Below, one piece after another: positions 1-5,247 of a stretch of 5,247 nucleotides of DNA. The stretch spans positions 1 through 5,247 of the forward strand of contig CAAEUW010000019.1 of the NCBI GenBank assembly GCA_900759325.1, written 5' to 3'. The position numbers and the translations under genes are program-made. The number at the start of each line of letters is the position of its first letter. Within the stretch, counting starts at the first letter, position 1. The notes under the pieces were generated by a model, which did no database searches, had not been told where the DNA came from, and saw only the letters and a list, made by a program, of their open reading frames with translations. Source of the DNA: an uncultured Peptostreptococcus sp. (GTDB taxonomy: Bacteria; Bacillota; Clostridia; Peptostreptococcales; Peptostreptococcaceae).

Positions 1-99
1 GTTAAGACTTATATAAGAAATGCAGGCTTTACAAGTATTACAGCTATAGGTGGAGAAAGATTTGTTCCATATAGCGTTTTGGAAGACCTAGTGAAGTAA
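1..99 (+). CDS. CWB2-type cell-wall-anchored surface protein, C-terminal end only (gene 1)
   Basis: The window opens inside this gene. Frame 1 reads 32 codons and then a TAA stop at 97-99. The peptide corresponds to residues 781-812 of the complete gene 2 protein and is the second half of a third CWB2 repeat, including the I-G-G-E-R motif typical of the repeat's glycine turn (compare VGGQ and AGGL in repeats 1 and 2 of gene 2). The DNA differs from the gene 2 tail at two positions only, giving K to R and G to S. By family knowledge the product is probably a secreted protein held on the wall by three CWB2 repeats; its ectodomain lies outside the window and is unknown. It is followed by a hairpin terminator about 85 bases downstream, so it is probably not co-transcribed with gene 2. 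Confidence 0.9.
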   Translation, partial: VKTYIRNAGFTSITAIGGERFVPYSVLEDLVK

Positions 100-182
100 T
101 ATAAGACAAAATAATATAACTTATTTGCATACTAACAGATTACCAAGTATTCTACTATTTACAAATAATATATTCTAATCTC

Positions 183-235
183 AAATTAAAAGGGGGTTCA
201 TGAGAGGTTTATCCTATGAATCCTCTTTTAATTTT
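183..235 (+). terminator. Long-stem hairpin terminator after gene 1
   Basis: A 19-bp stem forms between 183-201 and 216-234. All pairs are complementary, two of them G-U wobbles in the RNA of the + strand. The loop is 14 bases (202-215). The 3' side ends in a short T run (232-235) and the 5' side begins A-rich, so it might also work on the opposite strand. The T tail is short, so strength is uncertain, but position and stem length fit a rho-independent terminator for gene 1. Confidence 0.7.
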
Positions 236-351
236 CACTATTATTTTGATGCTAATACACACTAAAAATAAATAAATATTTTAGATGTTTAAATATTCTT
301 TAACGGGGTAGACAAGTAATAATGTTTACTATGTACAGAATAATAGCTGTT

Positions 352-357
352 TATAGT
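352..357 (+). promoter_or_regulatory. Weak candidate -10 box for gene 2 (TATAGT)
   Basis: TATAGT matches the sigma-A consensus TATAAT at five of six positions and would place a transcript start about 40 bases before the ATG, leaving the RBS in the leader. No good -35 box sits 16-18 bases upstream. In such AT-rich DNA a match of this quality can arise by chance, so this is only a candidate. Confidence 0.2.
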
Positions 358-385
358 TGCAATGGGTATTTTCAATATAATAAAA

Positions 386-394
386 AGAGGGGAG
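386..394 (+). promoter_or_regulatory. Ribosome binding site of gene 2
   Basis: The purine-rich AGAGGGGAG lies 11 bases before the ATG at 406. An in-frame TAA at 397-399 excludes any longer N-terminus. Together these fix the start of gene 2. Confidence 0.8.
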
Positions 395-405
395 ATTAAA
401 TTTTT

Positions 406-2844
406 ATGAAAAAATTCACTAAGAAATCTATGGCTATAACAATAGCTACATTAATGATGCTAGGCGGGATGCCTAGGACTGAACATGTATTTGGGGAGGT
501 GTTCTATGATGAAGGTCTTCCATCACCAAGCTTATACAAATCAAATTCATATGATATTAGGTCTGCTGAAGATGTAATTAAGGATACATATTGGGCTAAT
601 TTGAAAAAAGGATATGCTTATGGTATTAGGAGAAACCTATCTGCCTTTCCAGATTATTTAGGTATAAAAAACAAAAACCTATCAGAGACTGAAAGAACAG
701 ATCTATTTGAAGTTACTGCAAAAGATTATGATAGATACTTTTCAGAAGGAGTATTTCCTGAATATGTATTGACTCCAAGTGAAACAGCACTGGAGGAATT
801 ACCTTTGGATTATGGCATATTTAAAAATATAAGAAATTTATTAAGTTCGGGAATAACAGAAACAGAGTTAGGTATTATGGATTCTTCAACTGTTGGGCTT
901 CCAGACCCGGAAAAAATTAATAGTAATTATGAATATGAAAAGCCATCAATTTCTGCATTAGGATATCTTTTGGGTAATGATGTTAATCTAAACGATTCTC
1001 CTTATTTTGGTAGGGATCCTAAAGAACCAATTGGGAATGTAAATAATCCGTATAAGTTTAAGGAAGAGAATCTTTTAAGTCAAGATGAAATAAATGATCC
1101 AAAAAAATTAACGGTATTTGGTGATATTAAGAAAACAGGAGATTCAGATTCTAGTTCAATTGGATTCTTTGAACAGGGTAAAGAGGCTAATTTAAGCTTC
1201 ACAATAAATGCAGATTGGATAAGGCGTCTTGTAATGGGATACACTTTAAATAAGACAAGATATTATACAGAGGAAAGAATCACTAAAGGTATCTATGAGA
1301 AAATGGATGGGATGGTTGACTCTCAAATCGTATATACAATTGATATCCCAAATGAATTAGAAGTGAAAAATCCATCAGCAAAAATAAGCGGTCTTAAGGG
1401 ATTCAATGTATCAACAGAGGTAGAAGAAGAGTCTGGAATAAAGAGACTTATAGTTACACTTAGGGTAGATGAGAGTATACAGGGTAAAAAGATACAGTGG
1501 AGTGATTTTATAGAAAAGTTAAAAAATATGGACAATAGGAATGTCAATATTGACATATCAGGTGTATATATAAAATCTACAGTTGCTCCAGATACTAAGG
1601 TTACGCTAAAGGGTACTGTTGGAGGATTTATAGATTGGGCGACAAGAGGTCTTGATCAACCTGGATATATAGAGGCCAATAGACCTAATGATTTTGATAA
1701 AAATCTTCCGGAACCTGATGATACGGAAGATGATTCTGAAGTACACCCAGATTTTATTGGTAGATATAAGGCATACAATAGAGTCTATCTATACTTTGTA
1801 GGAAAGCAAAGTGATACTGGAAGGGACCAGGCTGCACCAGGAGATAAACCGAACCTGATTTCATATACCTTCAAAGTAAAGAAGAAAGAAGATAAACCAG
1901 CAGTGTCAACGCAGAATACAAGTAAAGGACCTAAAAAGTCTGACAATGCTAATACAGGCAGGATAGATGGTAAGGACAGGATAGAAACAGCTATAAATAT
2001 ATCAAAGAAAAACTACGACAGGGCTAAGAGTGTCATAGTGGTTAGACATGACCTATTCCCTGATTCAATGACAGCATCAGTATTGGCCAAGCTAAAGGAT
2101 GCACCAATCCTGCTTAACCCAACTGACAAGCTAGACTCAAGAGTAGGTGACGAAATAAAGAGACTAGGTGCTGAGGAAGTAATCATTGTAGGTGGCCAGA
2201 ACTCTGTATCTGAAAGGGTAAGAGAAGACCTAAAGGTCTATGATGTTGACAAGAATGTTGAAAGAATAGCAGGAACTGACAGGTATGGAACTTCTGAAAT
2301 GGTAGCTAAGAGGGTAGTTGGAATTACTGGTAAGAAGAACACAGGAGTAGTAGCTTCAGGCCAGGTATTCCCAGATGCCCTATCAGTAGGAACTTTCGCT
2401 TCAAGAGAGGGATATCCAATACTTCTAGTTAAGAAGGATTCAGTACCAAGCCAGGTTCAAAATGCTATAAAAGACCTTGATATCAACAAGACTTATATAG
2501 CAGGTGGTTTAAACACAATATCTAAGTCAACAGAAGCCAAGCTTCCAGGTGTGCTTGAAAGAATGGCAGGTGCAACTAGGTACGAAACTTCAGTAGCTAT
2601 AGCCAAGTCTAAGTTTGGTGCAAGTAAGGAAGCCTATATTGCCTCAGGTGAAGAGTTTGCGGACGCCTTGGTTATATCGCCAATATCAGGTAAGTTTAAT
2701 AGACCTACCCTATTGGTATCAAGGAATAAGAATATCAATTCACCGGTTAGGACTTATATAAGAAATGCAAGCTTTACAAGTATTACAGCTATAGGTGGAG
2801 AAAGATTTGTTCCATATAGCGTTTTGGAAGACCTAGTGAAGTAA
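406..2844 (+). CDS. Secreted surface protein with three C-terminal CWB2 repeats (gene 2, complete)
   Basis: This 812-residue protein is probably exported and bound non-covalently to a wall polymer. Residues 1-30 form a signal peptide: a Lys-rich n-region, a hydrophobic core at about 8-22 and a likely cleavage after Val-Phe-Gly (28-30), a tripeptide at the same position in gene 3. Residues about 31-455 are an ectodomain I do not recognise. Its best-conserved part relative to gene 3 is about 232-415, and it carries an acidic Asp/Glu stretch at about 425-446. A block at about 457-495 is nearly identical in gene 3, followed by a Lys/Ser/Pro/Thr linker (496-518). Three CWB2 repeats follow at about 519-616, 620-714 and 719-812. 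Each has an R-I/M-x-G-x-x-R-hydrophobic start, a hydrophobic-Leu-Leu motif (568-570, 672-674, 768-770; ILL, ILL, TLL) and a Gly-Gly turn (596-597, 700-701, 797-798). ILL motifs in C. difficile CWB2 proteins are linked to binding of the wall polymer PSII. There is no LPXTG motif. A role as adhesin, S-layer-like protein or enzyme is undetermined; I see no catalytic signature. Confidence 0.95.
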   Translation: MKKFTKKSMAITIATLMMLGGMPRTEHVFGEVFYDEGLPSPSLYKSNSYDIRSAEDVIKDTYWANLKKGYAYGIRRNLSAFPDYLGIKNKNLSETERTDLFEVTAKDYDRYFSEGVFPEYVLTPSETALEELPLDYGIFKNIRNLLSSGITETELGIMDSSTVGLPDPEKINSNYEYEKPSISALGYLLGNDVNLNDSPYFGRDPKEPIGNVNNPYKFKEENLLSQDEINDPKKLTVFGDIKKTGDSDSSSIGFFEQGKEANLSFTINADWIRRLVMGYTLNKTRYYTEERITKGIYEKMDGMVDSQIVYTIDIPNELEVKNPSAKISGLKGFNVSTEVEEESGIKRLIVTLRVDESIQGKKIQWSDFIEKLKNMDNRNVNIDISGVYIKSTVAPDTKVTLKGTVGGFIDWATRGLDQPGYIEANRPNDFDKNLPEPDDTEDDSEVHPDFIGRYKAYNRVYLYFVGKQSDTGRDQAAPGDKPNLISYTFKVKKKEDKPAVSTQNTSKGPKKSDNANTGRIDGKDRIETAINISKKNYDRAKSVIVVRHDLFPDSMTASVLAKLKDAPILLNPTDKLDSRVGDEIKRLGAEEVIIVGGQNSVSERVREDLKVYDVDKNVERIAGTDRYGTSEMVAKRVVGITGKKNTGVVASGQVFPDALSVGTFASREGYPILLVKKDSVPSQVQNAIKDLDINKTYIAGGLNTISKSTEAKLPGVLERMAGATRYETSVAIAKSKFGASKEAYIASGEEFADALVISPISGKFNRPTLLVSRNKNINSPVRTYIRNASFTSITAIGGERFVPYSVLEDLVK
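1960..2547 (+). repeat. Paralogous repeat: first two CWB2 repeats of gene 2, matching 4649-5236
   Basis: This 588-base stretch aligns without gaps to the same region of gene 3. By hand I count about 37 base differences, or about 94% identity. One run of 80 bases (2314-2393 against 5003-5082) is identical. It is long and similar enough to act as a substrate for homologous recombination between the two genes. The similarity probably continues through the third repeat, which is beyond the window in gene 3. Confidence 0.85.
2746..2844 (+). repeat. Direct repeat of the gene 1 tail (1-99)
   Basis: The last 99 bases of gene 2 match the first 99 bases of the window at 97 positions. The match stops at the TAA, and the 3' flanks are unrelated. 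The true repeat extends left of position 1 by an unknown amount. Confidence 0.9.
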
Positions 2845-2925
2845 AATATGAGGACTTATTTAGTGAGCTTTGATAGAGTTTAGAAAAATAAGTAATATCC
2901 TATCAGAATTAAAACTTTAATAAAT

Positions 2926-2975
2926 AAAAAAAAGGAAAGTCTAAGGGTACTTTAACCCAAGGATTTTCCTTTTTT
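2926..2975 (+). terminator. Rho-independent terminator after gene 2
   Basis: The 5' arm 2928-2941 pairs with 2962-2975 over 14 positions with one G-U wobble. An upper stem GGGT (2945-2948) with ACCC (2955-2958) closes a six-base loop. The 3' arm ends in six T (2970-2975), and the matching A run on the 5' side means it could also terminate on the other strand. It begins about 80 bases after the gene 2 stop, as expected for the end of that transcript. Confidence 0.85.
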
Positions 2976-3060
2976 AGTTAATAATATATTGTAAATTTAG
3001 GGTTTAATATATTTTTTTTTGGGTAAAAAGAGAAGAGTAGATTAACAGATTTACTATCTA

Positions 3061-3104
3061 ACATGATGGGAGCCTTTAAAAGAACTTAAGGGATTTTTTC
3101 ATGT
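3061..3104 (+). promoter_or_regulatory. Hairpin with T-tract in the gene 3 leader (first of two)
   Basis: The outer arms ACATGA (3061-3066) and TCATGT (3099-3104) are exact inverted repeats. Inside them, CCTT-t-AA (3073-3079) can pair with TTAAGG (3086-3091) around a six-base loop, followed by six T (3094-3099). It could be a weak terminator or one arm of a leader switch. The stem is short and has a bulge, so function is uncertain. Confidence 0.35.
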
Positions 3105-3110
3105 AAATTA

Positions 3111-3148
3111 AATACCTACCTAAGAAGAAGGTAGATATTTTTTATTTT
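3111..3148 (+). terminator. Terminator-like hairpin just upstream of gene 3 (possible attenuator)
   Basis: AATACCTACC (3111-3120) pairs with GGTAGATATT (3130-3139), with one C-A mismatch, around a nine-base loop. A T-rich tail follows: six T (3138-3143), A, then four T (3145-3148). It ends about 33 bases before the gene 3 ATG. Lying between an already strong terminator and the RBS, it is not needed to end gene 2 and may attenuate gene 3 transcription. No known riboswitch or T-box signature was recognised. Confidence 0.45.
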
Positions 3149-3164
3149 AAAACTTGAAAAATAT

Positions 3165-3171
3165 AAAGGAG
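3165..3171 (+). promoter_or_regulatory. Ribosome binding site of gene 3
   Basis: AAAGGAG lies 10 bases before the ATG at 3182. An in-frame TAA at 3164-3166 rules out an upstream extension, so the start is well fixed. Confidence 0.85.
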
Positions 3172-3181
3172 TAGTTATTTT

Positions 3182-5247
3182 ATGAAATTATTGGCTAGAA
3201 AAACTATGGCTGTTACCACGGCTACACTAATGATGCTAAGTGTGTTTGCCAATACGGCAAATGTATTTGGACTTGATTACGGAGAAGGAAGTCCATTACC
3301 AAGCTTATATAAGACGGATAAGTATGATACTAAGACTGCTGAAGAGGTAATCAGGGATACCTATTGGGCAAACTTAGAAGAAGGCTCTGTAAAGGGCAAA
3401 TTCAGAAATCTTATACTAGATGACAGAGGGGTGGATGTGATAATCGAGAAGGGCCAAAATAAAAGTTCACAGCTACTAGAGATGGTTGCAAAGGATTTGA
3501 GGGGGTCTATATCCAAAGGAGTTTTCCCCAAGTATCTTTTAAAGCCTAATGAAACTGCATTAAAGGACCTACCTATAGACGTCGACCAATTTTGGGATGT
3601 CCAAAATTTATTAAGTACAGGAATTACAGACTCAAATTTAGGTGTTATGGATTCTGCAACATATATGCTTTCAAGTTTAGGATACCATCTTGGAGATACT
3701 GTTAATATAGAAGGATCTAGAGATTATGGAAAGAATGCAAGTGATCCTATCAATGACAAGGTTAATCCCTACAAATTTAAGGAGAGCGATCTTATAAGTC
3801 AGGATGAGATTAATAACCCTAAAAAATTAACTGTATATGCCGACATAAAAAAGACAGGTGACTCAGATTCAAGTGCTATTGGGACTTTCGAACAGGAAGA
3901 GGAAGTGAAGCTTGATTTCTTGTTAAAGGGAGACTGGATAAAGCGTTTTGTAATGGGATATACCTTAAACATTACAAGAGAATATGAAAATGAAGAAATG
4001 GTTAAGGGTATATTTGAGAGAATGTATGGTATGATTGACTCTCAGCTTGTATACACTATCGATATACCAAATGAAGTGGAAGTCAAAAATCCATCAGCAA
4101 AAATATCTGGTCTTGATGGCTTTAAGGTTACAACTGATGTAAAAGATGAATCAGGCAATAAGAAGCTAGTAGTCAGCCTAAGGCTAGATGAAAGCATACA
4201 GGGTAAAAAGCTAAAGTGGAGCGAGACTATTGAAAAAATAAAGAAGCTAGACACAAGTAACCCAGTCCTATCTATTTCAGGTTTGTATGTGAAGTCAACA
4301 GTGAATCCAGATACTAAGGTTACCCTAAAGGCTAGCCTAGGAGGCTATGTTGATTGGGCAACTAAGGGACTAGCTCAGGGGATGTATTATAAGGCTAATA
4401 AGCCTGCAGGCTCAGAGAATCCGGACTCTTGGGATGATTATACATATGAACCAGACCTTTCACGTTATGATGATACATATGAGGCCTACAACCGTACATA
4501 CCTATATTTCGTAGGAAAGCAGAGTGATGCTGGAAGGGACCAGGCTGCACCGGTAGACAAGCCAAACCTAATTTCATATACCTTTAAGGTAAAGAAAAAG
4601 GAGAGAAAGCCAGTAGAACCTAAGAAGTCTGATAATACTAATACTGGTAGAATAGATGGTAGGGATAGGATAGAGACAGCTATAAATATATCAAAGAAAA
4701 ACTACGACAAGGCTAAGTCTGTAATAGTGGTTAGACATGACCTATTCCCAGACTCAATGACAGCATCAGTATTGGCCAAGCTAAAGGATGCACCAATCCT
4801 ACTTAACCCAACTGCCAAGCTAGATTCAAGAGTTGGTGACGAAATCAAGAGACTAGGTGCTCAAGAGGTAATCATAGTTGGTGGCCAGGACTCTGTATCT
4901 GAGAAGGTAAGAGAAGACCTAAAGGTCTATGATGCTGACAAGAATGTTGAGAGAATAGCAGGAGCTGACAGGTATGGAACTTCTGAAATGGTAGCTAAGA
5001 GAGTAGTTGGAATTACTGGTAAGAAGAACACAGGAGTAGTAGCTTCAGGCCAGGTATTCCCAGATGCCCTATCAGTAGGAACATTTGCTTCTAGAGATGG
5101 CTACCCAATACTTCTAGTAAAGAAGGATTCAGTACCAAGCCAGATTCAAAATGCTATAAAAGACCTTGATATAAACAAGACTTATATAGCAGGTGGTTTA
5201 AACACAATATCTAAGTCAACAGAAGCCAAGCTTCCGAATGTAGTAGA
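3182..5247 (+). CDS. Secreted surface protein with CWB2 repeats (gene 3, 3' end beyond window)
   Basis: The frame is open from the ATG for 688 complete codons to the window edge. Comparison with gene 2 predicts about 95 more residues, or about 783 in total. Residues 1-30 form a signal peptide that aligns without gaps to gene 2, with likely cleavage after Val-Phe-Gly (28-30). The ectodomain (about 31-440) is related to that of gene 2 but diverged. It lacks about 17 residues found near 165-183 of gene 2. The better-conserved part is roughly 60% identical and carries shared segments such as YTIDIPNE and KNPSAKISGL. A nearly identical block (about 438-474) and a shorter Lys/Pro linker lead to CWB2 repeat 1 (about 490-587) and repeat 2 (about 591-685), both with P-I-L-L and Gly-Gly motifs. 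Repeat 3 is cut off. The expected role matches gene 2: export, wall-polymer binding and surface display of an ectodomain of unknown function. It is probably transcribed on its own, since a strong terminator precedes it. Confidence 0.93.
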   Translation, partial: MKLLARKTMAVTTATLMMLSVFANTANVFGLDYGEGSPLPSLYKTDKYDTKTAEEVIRDTYWANLEEGSVKGKFRNLILDDRGVDVIIEKGQNKSSQLLEMVAKDLRGSISKGVFPKYLLKPNETALKDLPIDVDQFWDVQNLLSTGITDSNLGVMDSATYMLSSLGYHLGDTVNIEGSRDYGKNASDPINDKVNPYKFKESDLISQDEINNPKKLTVYADIKKTGDSDSSAIGTFEQEEEVKLDFLLKGDWIKRFVMGYTLNITREYENEEMVKGIFERMYGMIDSQLVYTIDIPNEVEVKNPSAKISGLDGFKVTTDVKDESGNKKLVVSLRLDESIQGKKLKWSETIEKIKKLDTSNPVLSISGLYVKSTVNPDTKVTLKASLGGYVDWATKGLAQGMYYKANKPAGSENPDSWDDYTYEPDLSRYDDTYEAYNRTYLYFVGKQSDAGRDQAAPVDKPNLISYTFKVKKKERKPVEPKKSDNTNTGRIDGRDRIETAINISKKNYDKAKSVIVVRHDLFPDSMTASVLAKLKDAPILLNPTAKLDSRVGDEIKRLGAQEVIIVGGQDSVSEKVREDLKVYDADKNVERIAGADRYGTSEMVAKRVVGITGKKNTGVVASGQVFPDALSVGTFASRDGYPILLVKKDSVPSQIQNAIKDLDINKTYIAGGLNTISKSTEAKLPNVV
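4649..5236 (+). repeat. Paralogous repeat: first two CWB2 repeats of gene 3, matching 1960-2547
   Basis: This is the gap-free 588-base partner of the gene 2 CWB2 region, about 94% identical by hand count. Many differences are third-position changes and they are unevenly spread: identical runs of 80 bases (5003-5082) and 62 bases ending near 5235 alternate with denser patches such as 5081-5130. Confidence 0.85.

Larger units (their letters stand above)
100..405. other. Intergenic region between genes 1 and 2
   Basis: This is a very AT-rich stretch with no open frame of convincing length and no RBS-preceded small ORF that I can support. It contains the gene 1 terminator hairpin near its start, a weak candidate promoter for gene 2 and the gene 2 RBS at its end. 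Its sequence does not resemble the gene 2 to gene 3 spacer, although the coding tails on the left of both spacers are nearly identical. Confidence 0.8.
2845..3181. other. Intergenic region between genes 2 and 3
   Basis: No gene is visible. The region holds the gene 2 terminator, a T9 tract at 3012-3020, two hairpin-plus-T-tract structures (3061-3104 and 3111-3148) and the gene 3 RBS. I could not find a convincing sigma-A promoter with both boxes. Since the gene 2 terminator lies upstream, a promoter for gene 3 is expected between about 2976 and 3060. Confidence 0.75.

Noticed and set aside
275..297. AATATTT/AAATATT inverted repeat upstream of gene 2
   Set aside because: It is a seven-pair, A/T-only stem without a T tail, expected by chance in this composition.
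376..381. Perfect TATAAT box upstream of gene 2
   Set aside because: Transcription would start at about 388, inside the ribosome binding site, and no -35 box is found at normal spacing. The nearest TTGCAA leaves only 13 bases.
1542..1555. Perfect 14-base palindrome TGTCAATATTGACA
   Set aside because: It lies within gene 2 coding sequence (Asn-Val-Asn-Ile-Asp region), is absent from the matching place in gene 3, and is plausible by chance.
1323..1556. Reverse-strand open frame of 77 codons inside gene 2, with a similar one at 4042-4254 in gene 3
   Set aside because: The two antisense frames resemble each other only because they lie opposite the same conserved part of paralogous genes. They are shadows with no RBS or independent support.
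1960..2841. Reading the three internal CWB2 units as a tandem DNA repeat or CRISPR-like array
   Set aside because: The three units within one gene are similar only at the protein-motif level. There are no short identical repeats with regular spacers anywhere in the window.
4395..4577. Reverse-strand open frame of 60 codons inside gene 3
   Set aside because: It lies wholly within the coding region of gene 3, has no recognisable features, and is explained as a chance antisense frame.

Overview
The window is AT-rich and holds three tandem genes on the + strand, all encoding secreted proteins that end in a CWB2-type (cell wall binding repeat 2, Pfam PF04122) anchor. Only the middle gene is complete. 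The low GC, AGGAGG-like ribosome binding sites, heavy use of AGA/AGG and ATA codons, Gram-positive type signal peptides and CWB2 anchors point to an anaerobic Bacillota lineage (Clostridia/Tissierellia). The genus cannot be read from this sequence alone.

Layout. Positions 1-99 are the last 32 codons and stop of gene 1, which is the end of its final CWB2 repeat. Positions 100-405 are intergenic, with a long hairpin terminator at 183-235 and no visible gene. Gene 2 is complete at 406-2844 (812 aa): signal peptide, an unrecognised ectodomain of about 450 residues, a short Lys/Pro/Ser linker, then three CWB2 repeats. Positions 2845-3181 hold a terminator (about 2926-2975), a T9 tract and two further hairpin-plus-T-tract structures just before the next gene. 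Gene 3 starts at 3182 and runs off the window at 5247 after 688 codons. It has the same architecture and is cut just before its third CWB2 repeat.

How they work together. Each gene has, or is followed by, its own terminator and its own RBS, so they look like separately transcribed members of a surface-protein array rather than one operon. The CWB2 part is expected to hold each protein non-covalently to a wall polymer, as known for Clostridioides difficile S-layer and cell wall proteins, while the N-terminal part faces outward.

The main point of interest is mosaic divergence. Over a gap-free 588-nt stretch of the CWB2 region, genes 2 and 3 differ at only about 37 positions (about 94% identical by hand count). 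Their ectodomains have indels and, in the better-conserved part, roughly 60% amino-acid identity. The tails of genes 1 and 2 match at 97 of 99 bases, with similarity ending at the stop codon. This suggests recent homogenisation or recombination through the anchor module. I see no mobile element, tRNA, rRNA, CRISPR array or evidence of a wholly new system.
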